From Sedimentibacter saalensis (GTDB lineage Bacteria > Bacillota > Clostridia > Tissierellales > Sedimentibacteraceae): a DNA stretch of 64,000 nt. The stretch covers positions 434,001 to 498,000 of the forward strand of contig NZ_VLKH01000001.1 in NCBI RefSeq assembly GCF_007830175.1. Reading direction: 5' to 3'. Within the stretch, counting starts at the first letter, position 1; the number at the start of each line of letters is the position of its first letter. Position numbers and translations under genes: made by a program. Positions 10,413 to 18,760 of this stretch are shown here, piece by piece. Below the pieces are notes generated by a model that was given only the letters and a program-made list of their open reading frames with translations, searched no databases and had not been told where the DNA came from.

Positions 10413-10581
10413 TGCAAAAAAGTGTAACCCCTCACTAATTTATGGTAAAATTGAATTGACTCTTTCCCTATTGGAAAACACCATTAATCTCTATAAGTTT
10501 ATAGAATATTTTCTAATTTAGAATAATTTCTTATTTAATAGATTTTACACGTATTTTATAATAAAGGCAATCTTTGCATAA

Positions 10582-10619
10582 ATAAAAACTGATCATGGTT
10601 TATAACACTATGACCAGTT
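10582..10619 (-). terminator. Terminator for the 10739-11741 genes
   Basis: Read on the minus strand, ACTGGTCAT pairs with ATGATCAGT (one G-U) and runs into TTTTTATTT. It lies about 120 bases past the stop of the gene at 10739; no gene is seen in between. Confidence 0.6.
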
Positions 10620-10738
10620 CTATATAATACTAACATCAACCTAAAAAACTAAATTCGCTAAATAAACTACTACTAACAATCACTTTTTTCGCTAACACAA
10701 TTTTTTATATCTTCATTTCTTAATTCTTTTCCCAAATC

Positions 10739-11230
10739 TTAATTACTACCAACTGTACTTCTTTCAGAGTCAATTTTAACATAATCTATCATATTATCCT
10801 TTATATTAAGCTGATAATAATCAGCCATTTCGTACTCTTTATTATTACTATCTATATAGTTATAGGAAATCTTGTACTTTTTAAAATATGTTTCACCATC
10901 TGTTGATTCCTCAATCAATTCAACAAATAAATTCCTATAACTCTTTATATTGTGTTTTTCAATAAAGTTATAATTATATTTAATCTCCCTATTTGACATT
11001 ACTACATTTAAACCACGTTCATTACAATACAATCTAAAGTTATCCGCTAGCTCCTCATAATTGCCGTCTTTCAACAATTTGTAATTTTCTACAGAAATCA
11101 TTTGCTTAAAAAATTCAATATAATTATCTTCTACAGAAGATTTACTATTACAATTAACAAAAAAATATACCATACATAAAACAGCTACAATGACAATAAC
11201 TATTACCTTTAATTTTGCTTCTCTTTTCAA
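10739..11230 (-). CDS. Small anchored protein, unrecognised
   Basis: 163 residues: basic start, one hydrophobic segment (about 8-25), then a polar domain rich in Tyr, Asn and charged residues. It resembles NTF2/DUF4829-like secreted domains in size, but I see no diagnostic motif. The TTG start follows GAGGTGATTTT. Same orientation and architecture as 11337-11741, about 100 bases upstream; possibly a pair. Confidence 0.45.
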   Translation of the reverse strand: MKREAKLKVIVIVIVAVLCMVYFFVNCNSKSSVEDNYIEFFKQMISVENYKLLKDGNYEELADNFRLYCNERGLNVVMSNREIKYNYNFIEKHNIKSYRNLFVELIEESTDGETYFKKYKISYNYIDSNNKEYEMADYYQLNIKDNMIDYVKIDSERSTVGSN

Positions 11231-11336
11231 AAAATCACCTCGGTTTTTAAGTATAATAGGTACAAAGTAAAACTTGACCTATTATTCGGCTTTATGCTTA
11301 CCCTCAGTTTCCTCATCCAATAACAAATTACTTAGA

Positions 11337-11741
11337 CTATACATCACAGTTAAAGTTTACTACAAGCCACTTATCATCAAGCTTCTTAAAAATAAATTCA
11401 TGAAAAATTACCGTTTTAAAGGGATACTCTTGTATCTCAGTAGTAACAATTACCTCTTCTTCAATTTCATCAAAAGAACTTACATTTACTTGTTCAAGCT
11501 TTATTTTACTATTTAAGTTTTTTTCTTTTTTTTCTAAAAGTCTTTTTTGTGCTTCTCCTATAGAGTATCTTTTTATTGAATTATCTCCACTATCATAAGT
11601 TTCCCTGCTTATTTCTAATGAAATTTTTTTTATATTATTAATTATATTGTTTTGCCTATAATTAGCAATTAATAGGTAAACTACTAAAACCAAAATTGTT
11701 ATTAATATAATGGCAGTAAGTATTCGATTTCTTTTATGCAT
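11337..11741 (-). CDS. Small anchored protein, unrecognised
   Basis: 134 residues with one N-terminal hydrophobic segment (about 8-26), a charged helical region, then a C-terminal beta-like stretch ending '...DKWLVVNFNCDV', a style of ending common in DUF4829/NTF2-like exported proteins. The ATG has only a weakly placed AAAGGT about 12 bases upstream, so the start is less certain than in its neighbours. Function unknown. Confidence 0.4.
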   Translation of the reverse strand: MHKRNRILTAIILITILVLVVYLLIANYRQNNIINNIKKISLEISRETYDSGDNSIKRYSIGEAQKRLLEKKEKNLNSKIKLEQVNVSSFDEIEEEVIVTTEIQEYPFKTVIFHEFIFKKLDDKWLVVNFNCDV

Positions 11742-12038
11742 ATCAACGTTTATACCTTTCTCAAATTAATAACTTAAACTTCGCATATAATAATGTATAA
11801 CAATATTGTATTCAATACTTAATAAACTTAACATAGCTTATTTTAGTGTAAACATATATTTAATTCAAATCTTTGGTAAGATAGAACATTGAAATCCCTC
11901 TTGTGGTATGAGGCTCTATTTTGCGTTTTACCTCTCTTAATTCAACTACACCCAATATTAAATAATCCAATAATGTAACTTACTACTGCGAAGTTAAGTT
12001 AGACGGTCTTACTAAATTAGTTTTTTATATTGACTTTA
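11742..12038. other. Intergenic region, nothing recognised
   Basis: About 300 AT-rich bases between two minus-strand genes. No hairpin with a T tract, no recognisable promoter pair and no coding frame with a binding site. Confidence 0.4.
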
Positions 12039-12485
12039 TTAATTTCCCCACCACCATTGTCTTATTCCAATATATATATTATTAGCAATGTTCGATTGCT
12101 CTGTCGGGCTTTTTAATAAAGCTAAATCTTGACTATTTGACATAAATGCAGTTTCAACTAATACTGCAGGGGACTTAGTATATAATAATAATCCTATTCC
12201 ATCATGAGTTGTAGGCGATCCAAACTTTGGAATACTAGTAAAAGCAAGCCTAGAATTAATTTTTGTAGCCAGCGCTGTACTGATACTAACATCATGTGTT
12301 GAAGGATAAAATACTTGATAACCTCTAGCTGATGTATTAGTTGATGAATTGCAATGTATTGTTACAATAAAATCAATGTTAGAATTATTTGCTTCTGCTA
12401 CTCGGGTATCCATATCTTTTGTTATATCACTAGTTCTACTCATTATAACTGTACCACTGTAAACATAGTAGTATGCTTTAAACAT
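12039..12485 (-). pseudogene. N-terminally truncated N-acetylmuramoyl-L-alanine amidase (Amidase_3), chimeric 5' end
   Basis: 148 codons matching the C-terminal two thirds of zinc amidases: 'VIMSRTSD', 'FIVTIHCNS' (zinc-binding His), and 'PAVLVETAFMSN' (catalytic Glu). The N-terminal strand with the first zinc His and Glu (DxGHGG region) is missing. The first codons instead read 'FKAYYYVYSGT', nearly identical to the tail of the DUF6147-like gene at 16807; about 30 bases match there with one change. No binding site precedes the ATG. A deletion seems to have fused a DUF6147 3' end in frame to the amidase, so it is probably inactive. Confidence 0.75.
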
Positions 12486-12520
12486 GGAAATTTCAACAGT
12501 AAATAATAACTTCTTTTTTA

Positions 12521-12570
12521 GAAGTTTGCCCAGAAATGATAAAAACGTATATTAGTTATAAAATAATTAT
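12521..12570. repeat. Degenerate copy of the spoIIID-downstream sequence
   Basis: About 45 bases (gcccagaaatgataaaaacg and what follows) resemble 14101-14145 and 18851-18895, which lie downstream of spoIIID and of its remnant. This marks a third, older copy of the duplicated locus. Confidence 0.5.
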
Positions 12571-12590
12571 TATACCTATCTTTCCCGAAT

Positions 12591-12624
12591 GATACAAAAA
12601 ACCATTGGTTTTTCAACGGTTTTT
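12591..12624 (-). terminator. Minus-strand hairpin terminator
   Basis: On the minus strand AAACCGTTG pairs with CAATGGTTT (one G-U), followed by TTTTTTG. It lies downstream of the gene at 12747 and could end its transcript. Confidence 0.5.
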
Positions 12625-12667
12625 CTGTTTTTTTCGTAATTTTTTTCTGACTTTGTCAGTAACCTGG

Positions 12668-12690
12668 GGCGTGATTAATCACGCCTTTTT
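12668..12690. terminator. Perfect palindrome with T tract
   Basis: GGCGTGATTAATCACGCC at 12668-12685 is a perfect inverted repeat followed on the plus strand by TTTTT. No plus-strand gene feeds it. On the minus strand it overlaps a TAA that closes an open stretch following the TGA of the gene at 12747. Confidence 0.4.
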
Positions 12691-12746
12691 AAAAACTCAT
12701 TATAATCAAGTGGAGTAGCATCGGCTAAATGAATACGGTCTTTTAT

Positions 12747-13226
12747 TCAGCGTTTCTTTTCATCAAGCATTTTCTTTTCAATAATTTCTCTTATTTCATC
12801 TTTAGGAACTAAATTAAACCATACCTTTCTGATAATATTATTATCATATATATGTACTTCAATTGGTATTTGAACATACACATTATTTGCCTTATCATAA
12901 TATAGATATAAATCATCATATTTAATAATTTCATAATTATTTTCTGCTTGTTGCCTTGACAAATCATAATAATTACTAATTTCCTCAGTTTCTAAAAAAG
13001 TAAAATATCTAATTTGTGATACCATTACTGTATCAAAAAATGTTATGAAAGAGAACTTTTGTAATGGCAAAATTACTTGATAGCTATTAACCTTATAACT
13101 AATAGATTTATCTATTGTATTTGGTAAATAACTAATAAATACTAATTCCCTTTCAAATTTAACTATTAACAGTAAAGCAAGTACGACTATTATAAATAAT
13201 ACAATAAGTTTTTTGCTTTTTAACAT
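12747..13226 (-). CDS. Small anchored protein, unrecognised; frame continues past its TGA
   Basis: 159 residues: basic start, hydrophobic anchor (about 6-24), then a polar domain with many Tyr/Ile/Asp. AAGGGAGTATATTT precedes the ATG. After the TGA at 12747-12749 the same frame stays open for 23 sense codons to a TAA at 12675. The products of those codons have protein-like composition (IKDRIHLADATPLDYNEFL). This may be an older, longer version cut by a nonsense change. Function unknown. Confidence 0.5.
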   Translation of the reverse strand: MLKSKKLIVLFIIVVLALLLIVKFERELVFISYLPNTIDKSISYKVNSYQVILPLQKFSFITFFDTVMVSQIRYFTFLETEEISNYYDLSRQQAENNYEIIKYDDLYLYYDKANNVYVQIPIEVHIYDNNIIRKVWFNLVPKDEIREIIEKKMLDEKKR

Positions 13227-13292
13227 AAATATACTCCCTTAATTATAGGTAAGATAAATTATACTAACACTAATATATAGTTTAATATAGTA

Positions 13293-13760
13293 TTAATACA
13301 TTGCATAGAACTTTATTTTATATGTAGCATAATCTGGATCCCCTAATGCGGTTGTTAAGTTTGCATCTGCTCTATCTATTGAGTGTGCAGAATATTTAAA
13401 GTCACTGCCTGATATTCTGGTAAGTATCATTGTATAACCCTTGCTAACATAGCTTGTACTGGTTAATGTTAATCTGTAATTTTCATCAGATTTTGACCAA
13501 TTATCAGTATCTACCCAATTGATGCCATCATATCTTTGCAAATATAGGTACATATTAATTTTTGTTGTTTTACCTTGATATCCTGTTACACTACCTGTTG
13601 CTGTTGCTAACCCATTTGGTGATATGTAAAGATCTGTTTTGGTTGTATTTGTGTAATCATAAAATGGAGTTATGACACCATTTATATTTGCTGCAAATGC
13701 TTCAGGTACTAAACTTAAGCTAAATAATAAAGTTAATAATAGACACATAGCTTTTTTCAT
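13293..13760 (-). CDS. Secreted DUF6147-like protein with replaced C-terminus
   Basis: About 155 residues with a signal peptide (MKKAMCLLLTLLFSL..., cleavage near 'EAFA'). The region from 'GVITPFYDYTNTTKTDLY' to 'SYVSKGYT' is a close paralogue of the protein at 16807. After 'SKGYT' the two diverge completely; this copy ends with an unrelated ~45-residue tail, 'MILTRISGSDFKYS...'. Start ATG 13760 is chosen because GGTGATTAGA precedes it, as in the paralogue. It belongs to the decayed extra copy of the locus. Function unknown; the family is secreted and small. The DUF6147 assignment is from memory. Confidence 0.6.
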   Translation of the reverse strand: MKKAMCLLLTLLFSLSLVPEAFAANINGVITPFYDYTNTTKTDLYISPNGLATATGSVTGYQGKTTKINMYLYLQRYDGINWVDTDNWSKSDENYRLTLTSTSYVSKGYTMILTRISGSDFKYSAHSIDRADANLTTALGDPDYATYKIKFYAMY

Positions 13761-13870
13761 TCTAATCACCATTCCTATTTTATATTTTTATCTCTATACT
13801 ATATAAACAATTTAAATATCAATTTGAGGACAAGATTTTTAAAATATTTTAAAATTAATTTTAGATATAT

Positions 13871-13957
13871 TTATTTTATCGATTCAGCCATTTTTTCAGT
13901 GTGCTTTCGTGTTCGTTTCCACTAATGCAATAAGCGTAAATGCCGTCACTAAAAATG
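13871..13957 (-). pseudogene. Remnant of the 3' end of an anti-sigma gene
   Basis: About 87 bases align with 17331-17417, the last ~29 codons of the DUF4367-type anti-sigma gene, with scattered changes. It keeps the same position relative to a DUF6147-like gene as in the intact locus. The rest of the anti-sigma gene and the sigma gene are missing. Confidence 0.7.
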
Positions 13958-14010
13958 ATGATTGTGTTAAAATAACAACTTGAAAATTCAAGGGGTACTA
14001 CTCACATCGT

Positions 14011-14301
14011 TTTTAGCGACATATTCACAAAATCAAAAGCACTATAATGAATACAACATGCAATTTTCGACATCTATTTAAAGATACTTTTTTGAAAATT
14101 GCCCAGAAGGGATAAAAACATATATTATTTATAAAAAATTAATTGTATTTTACTTATATTTTGCAGCAAAATCAAAAAACTAAAAAGACACCAACATATT
14201 GCAGTCAGTGCCTTTCCTCAATTGGTTAATTACATATTGCTTACTTCTTCGTGCACATGTGCTTCTTTATATTTTAAGCGAGTAGCTTTACCTCCCCGAA
14301 T
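14011..14301. repeat. Duplicated segment, copy A (spoIIID 3' end and downstream)
   Basis: 291 bases match 18761-19051 with three differences that I can see. Similarity continues more weakly to about 13973. The match stops abruptly inside spoIIID, giving one clear breakpoint. The high identity suggests a recent event or gene conversion. Confidence 0.9.
14230..14301 (-). pseudogene. spoIIID 3' fragment
   Basis: Encodes only the last ~24 codons of SpoIIID (GGKATRLKYKEAHVHEEVSNM; the intact gene has EAHEHEE). The helix-turn-helix part is absent, so it cannot make a functional regulator. Confidence 0.85.
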
Positions 14302-14313
14302 CTTAAGGGGTAG

Positions 14314-14382
14314 AACGGTATTAATACTATGTGTAAATTTCAGCGTTTTCATGGAGTTCTCTACATTTTTATTAATACCGTT
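14314..14382. repeat. 13-bp inverted repeat next to the duplication breakpoint
   Basis: AACGGTATTAATA at 14314-14326 and its exact complement at 14370-14382, 43 bases apart. It begins 12 bases beyond the end of the spoIIID fragment and contains no gene, so it could be the scar of a small mobile element. Confidence 0.5.
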
Positions 14383-14500
14383 TTATATTGTTTATTATGA
14401 AGATTTGCCCAGGATTTGCCCGAAAAATTTTTTAAATTTATACTAATATTATGTTTTTTATTCACTTCTTATTAGATTATTATGTTTTTTAAAATGTAGC

Positions 14501-15004
14501 TTATTTATAATAATGGTTTAAATCATCATAATACGGTTTTAAAAGTGCATTAAGTGAATTTAGGGTTTCATAAAGTTCTTTTATTTTATTTTTATCTAAC
14601 TCTAAACGACTTCCGTTTAAATTTATTGATTTTGTTATCAATTCTGAAGAAGAAAGAAGTTCCCTATTTACTGTGTCAACTACTTCTGCCCCTTCATAAG
14701 GTGATATATCCTTCTCAATCAAGCCCTTCTTATAACAGTCTCTCATGCTTTTATAAAGCGAAGTCAAAGTGCTAGACATTACTCCCATTCTAAATTGTAT
14801 TTCACTATAGTTTTCGACAGTAGGCATCTCAACAAAAGTATCTAATGAAATCATAAGTCTTTGATAATTTTCTTCAAATCTATTAACATCATAGCTGTAT
14901 TTCTCATATGTGTTTTTGTTTATACTTTCTATAACGCTCCACCCGACCAAAAGTATACCTATTGTTAATAATATTATAATTAAATTTTTATTATTTATTT
15001 TCAT
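14501..15004 (-). CDS. Anchored helical protein, unrecognised
   Basis: 167 residues: one hydrophobic anchor (about 8-27), then an almost wholly alpha-helical polar domain with regularly spaced Leu/Ile that suggests a helical bundle. AGGAGTTTTT precedes the ATG. It lies downstream of the secreted protein gene 15096-16424, separated by a strong hairpin. No family recognised. Confidence 0.5.
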   Translation of the reverse strand: MKINNKNLIIILLTIGILLVGWSVIESINKNTYEKYSYDVNRFEENYQRLMISLDTFVEMPTVENYSEIQFRMGVMSSTLTSLYKSMRDCYKKGLIEKDISPYEGAEVVDTVNRELLSSSELITKSINLNGSRLELDKNKIKELYETLNSLNALLKPYYDDLNHYYK

Positions 15005-15044
15005 AAAAACTCCTACTTATCTTTTTAATATATCTCTCAATTCA

Positions 15045-15079
15045 AGACACACTTATTGCTTTTTGCAATAAGTGTGTCT
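15045..15079 (-). terminator. 15-bp perfect hairpin after the 15096 gene
   Basis: Arms AGACACACTTATTGC and its complement with a 5-base loop. No T tract follows on either strand, so it may stabilise the 3' end or act weakly as a terminator. Confidence 0.5.
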
Positions 15080-15095
15080 ATATCAGTTATTATAT

Positions 15096-16424
15096 TTAAT
15101 AACCATATACAACGTGTGGATAACTTGCATATCCAGTAGTAGCGCTTGACGTTCTATCAGTATTTAAATATAGCCTATATGTAATCCTTGCTCTTGCTTC
15201 CACAACTGCAGAATCTCCAGCATCAGGTCTTTGATTATAATCTATTTCAACAGATGCCCCTCTGTTAGTATTTGTATGAGCACTTGAATATAATGTACTA
15301 GATGGAAGATCCATATAATCATATCCTGTAGTTATATTTGATTTTACTACAGCCTTGTTATAATGTCCATCACCTAAAGCATCAGATAATGTTGAACTAC
15401 TGCTGCTTAATGAACTCAATGCTAAGTTAACATATGCTAAGACAGGACCAAGTTCTGGAAATAAATATTCTAAAATAGGAAAACTTATATTCATAGAATT
15501 GTTACCACTACGTGGCGTTGTTTGATATATATCGAGAAAGTCAAGTGTTTTAGATAGAAAAATAGCTTCAAAAGAAGTTGGTTGCGCTAATAAGACACCA
15601 GTCATTGCTGAAGAAACATTATAAGATCGACTGAAAATCCTTATCATTTCGTTACCTAAGTCCGATTGCCTATCTCTAAAATCTGCCTTGCTTACACTCA
15701 TTACCACCATCTCTTTAGTGTAACTAGTTCCGCCTATAGATTTATTCATGGCATTGCCTACATGATCATATCCATTAGCAGACATAATCCCTATTTCGTT
15801 TATTTCATTAACTGGATTTATCTCTTCATTATAAACTTGATTTTTGTTATTCAAGTTAAAGACTTCTTGTTGTTCTGGGAATAAGTCTCCCCAAAATAAC
15901 ATTGCCAAACCGCTATTTCCATCAAGTTCGCCCATAGTTAGACTTATTGTTCCTTTAGCAAAATCATCTAGAATAGTAATATCTAAAATACTTTGAGTAT
16001 CTTCAGAAAATTCTTTGTCTATATTAATTTCCACTGAACCATCATAGACAGTTCTTCCATTTGATGTTTTAATAACGTTTAGGGAAGCATTATCAAATGT
16101 AAATTCATATTTTTCATTGCCTAATTTGAATTGACCTGTTCCAGTCATTATTGCTGCATTTTCTACAATTTTGATATCCCTAACATTCAACGTTATATTG
16201 CTACTACCATTATATTTTGTTTTATCGTTTATTGACAACTTAAAGAAATTTTCATTTCCCTTTTTTATTACTGGATCACTGAGCACCTTACTATCTTCTT
16301 CTGATATACTAAGCGGCAATACAATTGTTCTCTCTACCTTGTTAGTATCAACACTCGCATAAGTCATAATTGGAAAAGTCAGCACAAAAGCAAAAATCAA
16401 AATACTACTTACAAATTTTTTCAT
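15096..16424 (-). CDS. Large secreted protein, unrecognised
   Basis: 442 residues with a clear signal peptide (MKKFVSSILIFAFVLTF..., cleavage near 'TYAS'). The N-terminal half is beta-rich, with a Ca-like acidic/Gly stretch 'ITLTMGELDGNSG'. The middle is helical, and the C-terminal ~80 residues look like a beta domain ending '...GYASYPHVVYGY'. No membrane anchor or sorting signal. No good binding site precedes the ATG, which is unusual for this window, so the start is uncertain. Probably exported; function unknown. Confidence 0.55.
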   Translation of the reverse strand: MKKFVSSILIFAFVLTFPIMTYASVDTNKVERTIVLPLSISEEDSKVLSDPVIKKGNENFFKLSINDKTKYNGSSNITLNVRDIKIVENAAIMTGTGQFKLGNEKYEFTFDNASLNVIKTSNGRTVYDGSVEINIDKEFSEDTQSILDITILDDFAKGTISLTMGELDGNSGLAMLFWGDLFPEQQEVFNLNNKNQVYNEEINPVNEINEIGIMSANGYDHVGNAMNKSIGGTSYTKEMVVMSVSKADFRDRQSDLGNEMIRIFSRSYNVSSAMTGVLLAQPTSFEAIFLSKTLDFLDIYQTTPRSGNNSMNISFPILEYLFPELGPVLAYVNLALSSLSSSSSTLSDALGDGHYNKAVVKSNITTGYDYMDLPSSTLYSSAHTNTNRGASVEIDYNQRPDAGDSAVVEARARITYRLYLNTDRTSSATTGYASYPHVVYGY

Positions 16425-16806
16425 ATGTTTTTACATTATAATATAAAACTTAATATATATATATTATATTCCCCTTTCTCTAATTTTACTAATTTAACTA
16501 TTTTGTATATTTTGATAGTTTACAGATAAATGTGGTAACTACTATTTAACCATTATAATTTTTTCTTTATACGTTCCCATTATCCAAAACTTTTTAGGTT
16601 ATACGTGTAGTGTTATATAAAATAAGCATATAATTCCAATGGAACCCCCTCCTTTTATTAAATGCTCATCATGTCAGGCCGGTTGCAGAAAATTAACACC
16701 ATATCTTCTCTTTAATGTCTTGCTACAATACTTTTATTTGTATGTTACTATCTATGATAACTTCTGAATTTGTTTTCTATATGAATTCACATTGAATTAT
16801 AATTTG
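16425..16806. other. Intergenic region
   Basis: 382 bases. On the minus strand a strong GGAGGGGG (around 16648-16656) is followed by a TTG frame of only eight codons, too short to call. No terminator or riboswitch fold recognised. Confidence 0.4.
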
Positions 16807-17223
16807 CTAATAAGAAACGTTATTGCTATACCTGATTATACTTTCATAATCAGTACCACTGTAAACATAGTAATATGCTTTAACCCTATAAGTATAGCCT
16901 TTACTTACATAGCTAGTACTGCTTAGTGTTAATCTGTAACTTTCATCAGATTTTGACCAACTATCAATATCTACCCAATTGCTACCCTCATATCTTTGCA
17001 AATATAAGTACATATTTACTTTTGTTGTTTTATCTTGATATCCTACTACGTTACCCGTTGCAGTTGCTAAACCACTTGATGATATGTAAAGGTCTGTTTT
17101 TGTTGTATTTGTGTAACTATAATATGGCGTTATTACACCACTTAAGTTTACTGCAAATGCTTCAGGTACTAAGTTAAAACTAAATAATAAAATTAATAAT
17201 AAGAGACACATTGCTTTTTTCAT
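16807..17223 (-). CDS. Secreted DUF6147-like protein
   Basis: About 138 residues: signal peptide (MKKAMCLLLLILLFS..., cleavage near 'EAFA'), then a ~110-residue beta-rich domain with 'TPYYSYTNTTKTDLYIS', 'YLYLQRYEGSNWV' and the tail 'YRVKAYYYVYSGTDYES'. The ATG at 17223 follows AAAGGTGATTAGA. It is 107 bases downstream of the anti-sigma gene on the same strand, so it may be a target or accessory of that sigma/anti-sigma pair. This copy appears intact; paralogue and remnant lie at 13293 and 12451-12485. Function unknown. Confidence 0.65.
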   Translation of the reverse strand: MKKAMCLLLLILLFSFNLVPEAFAVNLSGVITPYYSYTNTTKTDLYISSSGLATATGNVVGYQDKTTKVNMYLYLQRYEGSNWVDIDSWSKSDESYRLTLSSTSYVSKGYTYRVKAYYYVYSGTDYESIIRYSNNVSY

Positions 17224-17330
17224 TCTAATCACCTTTTCCTTTTCATATTTTTTATCTCTTTACCATATAAACAATTTAAATATGAATTTGGGGACAAGAT
17301 TTTTGAAATATTCTTAAAATTTTTAGAAAT

Positions 17331-17993
17331 TTATTTTATTGATTCAGCCATTTGTTTTAAAATGCTTTCGTCTTCGTATCCACTAATAGAATAAGCGTAA
17401 ATACCGTCACTAAAAATAACTGTAGTTAAACCATTTTGACTATAAGTTATACCAGTAGCTCCATTAATAAATATTTCTTTTGTATTTATTTCTTCGGTAT
17501 TTATTGTTACATCATAATTTAAAGTAAATTGTTCATATATTAATTCATTCTTTTCAGCATTAGAATAAATTATTTGATAATATGTTTCATAATTCGTTTC
17601 TTCTAATTTGCTGTAACCTTCAGGTATAAAATTAGGTTCATGTTTGTCTTCTATCTTTTCTGGTGAATTTTCTTCTTTATCATTAAAGATCAATTCTGAA
17701 AATTCTTCATATATTTTTTCTATGAAATTAATAACCGGCAGCCTGATTGCTTCTACTGTCATTGATGCTGAGATTATAATAATTATGGAAGCTGCAGCTG
17801 CTATACTTCTTCTAATTTTATATCCGGCTAGAGTTACATATTTAATTTTAGATATTTTAATGAGCTTTTCCATTTTCTTTTCAAATTCATAGGAAAACTT
17901 ATGATATTTTTTTAATTCCTGATTTGGTGGGAGTGAATCCAGTTCACTTTCCATTGAAATGACTAATGCCTTTTTCATTAATTCAGCAGACAT
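17331..17993 (-). CDS. Anti-sigma factor, DUF4367 type
   Basis: 220 residues. An N-terminal cytoplasmic helical part (1-60) is followed by one membrane segment (about 63-85) and an outer domain. The outer domain carries the DUF4367 features 'FIPEGYSKLE' and the end '...GIYAYSISGYEDESILKQMAESI'. The ATG overlaps the stop of the sigma gene (TAATG), implying translational coupling. It most likely holds the ECF sigma factor at the membrane and releases it on an envelope signal; this follows from family and gene order. Confidence 0.8.
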   Translation of the reverse strand: MSAELMKKALVISMESELDSLPPNQELKKYHKFSYEFEKKMEKLIKISKIKYVTLAGYKIRRSIAAAASIIIIISASMTVEAIRLPVINFIEKIYEEFSELIFNDKEENSPEKIEDKHEPNFIPEGYSKLEETNYETYYQIIYSNAEKNELIYEQFTLNYDVTINTEEINTKEIFINGATGITYSQNGLTTVIFSDGIYAYSISGYEDESILKQMAESIK

Positions 17994-18529
17994 TACTTAT
18001 CCCTCTTTCTAATATTTTCTAACAATATTTTTCTGCCTCTTTGAAGCCTTTTCTTTACTGCTTCATTTTCAACATTTATTAACCTTGCTATTTCTTTTGT
18101 GCTTAATCCTTCAACGTAGGTTAAATACAGCACGTCCTTGTAAGTTACAGTTAAATTTGAAATTTCTTCTACAATTAAGTTAAATGAATACTTTGACAGT
18201 ACTTCATCTTCTAAACTGTAATCATCAGAAATAATTTCACTGTAGTTATCAATATCTAAATATGATTTTTGTTTTTTTAAAATGTTTAAAGAAATGTTTC
18301 TCACTATAATAACAATATAACTTTTAGTCTGGGGACATATAGCTTCTGAAATATTGCTAATATTTTCTGCTATCTTGATAAATGTTTCATGAACCGCATC
18401 TTCCGAAAGATATTCATCATTTAAGATTTTGTTAGCCACATAAAACAATAGTTGTTTATATTGATAATATATTTTTTCAAATTTACTTTTTTCTTCTTCT
18501 GTATCTATTAGGTTTAAATATATTAGCAT
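17993..18529 (-). CDS. RNA polymerase sigma factor, ECF type
   Basis: 178 residues. Region 2 lies at about 20-90 ('KQLLFYVANKILNDEYLSEDAVHETFIK'-like, typical of the -10 binding helix). Region 4 is near 115-170 with a helix-turn-helix ('TYKDVLYLTYVEGLSTKEIA', 'VKKRLQRGRK'). AAGAGGTAGAA precedes the ATG. It is followed and overlapped by its presumed anti-sigma gene. The target promoter is not deducible by eye. The duplicated locus at 13-14 kb has lost this gene. Confidence 0.88.
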   Translation of the reverse strand: MLIYLNLIDTEEEKSKFEKIYYQYKQLLFYVANKILNDEYLSEDAVHETFIKIAENISNISEAICPQTKSYIVIIVRNISLNILKKQKSYLDIDNYSEIISDDYSLEDEVLSKYSFNLIVEEISNLTVTYKDVLYLTYVEGLSTKEIARLINVENEAVKKRLQRGRKILLENIRKRDK

Positions 18530-18760
18530 TTCTACCTCTTGTTCGAATTAATTTTGAATCAGAGATTCCAAATTCATGATGTTTAAAGTATAATTTGTCT
18601 TATAACTTATTTTTGCTATTAATTTAAAAGCAGATTTCATAATTCCTTTTCACTTCTAGTATTTCTAAGTTTACTTTCCACTTTTATCCTTAACTTAATA
18701 ATATTATTTTCTTTTAAAAATAACAACTTAAAAATTTCAAAGGGTACTACTGGCATCATT

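Noticed and set aside
10312..10521. Plus-strand frame of 69 codons after the chemoreceptor
   Set aside because: It runs through a tandem terminator and has no binding site.
12668..12760. Remnant of a transposase ending in 'TPLDYNEFL'
   Set aside because: The stretch is in frame with, and continues, the gene at 12747, and I could not tie it to any transposase family.
14222..14446. Plus-strand open frame of 74 codons, repeated at 18972-19247
   Set aside because: It is the antisense of spoIIID and of its copied 3' end; no binding site, and the minus strand encodes an unmistakable SpoIIID.
16640..16670. Strong GGAGGGGG with a TTG start on the minus strand
   Set aside because: The frame closes after eight codons and no downstream gene uses it.
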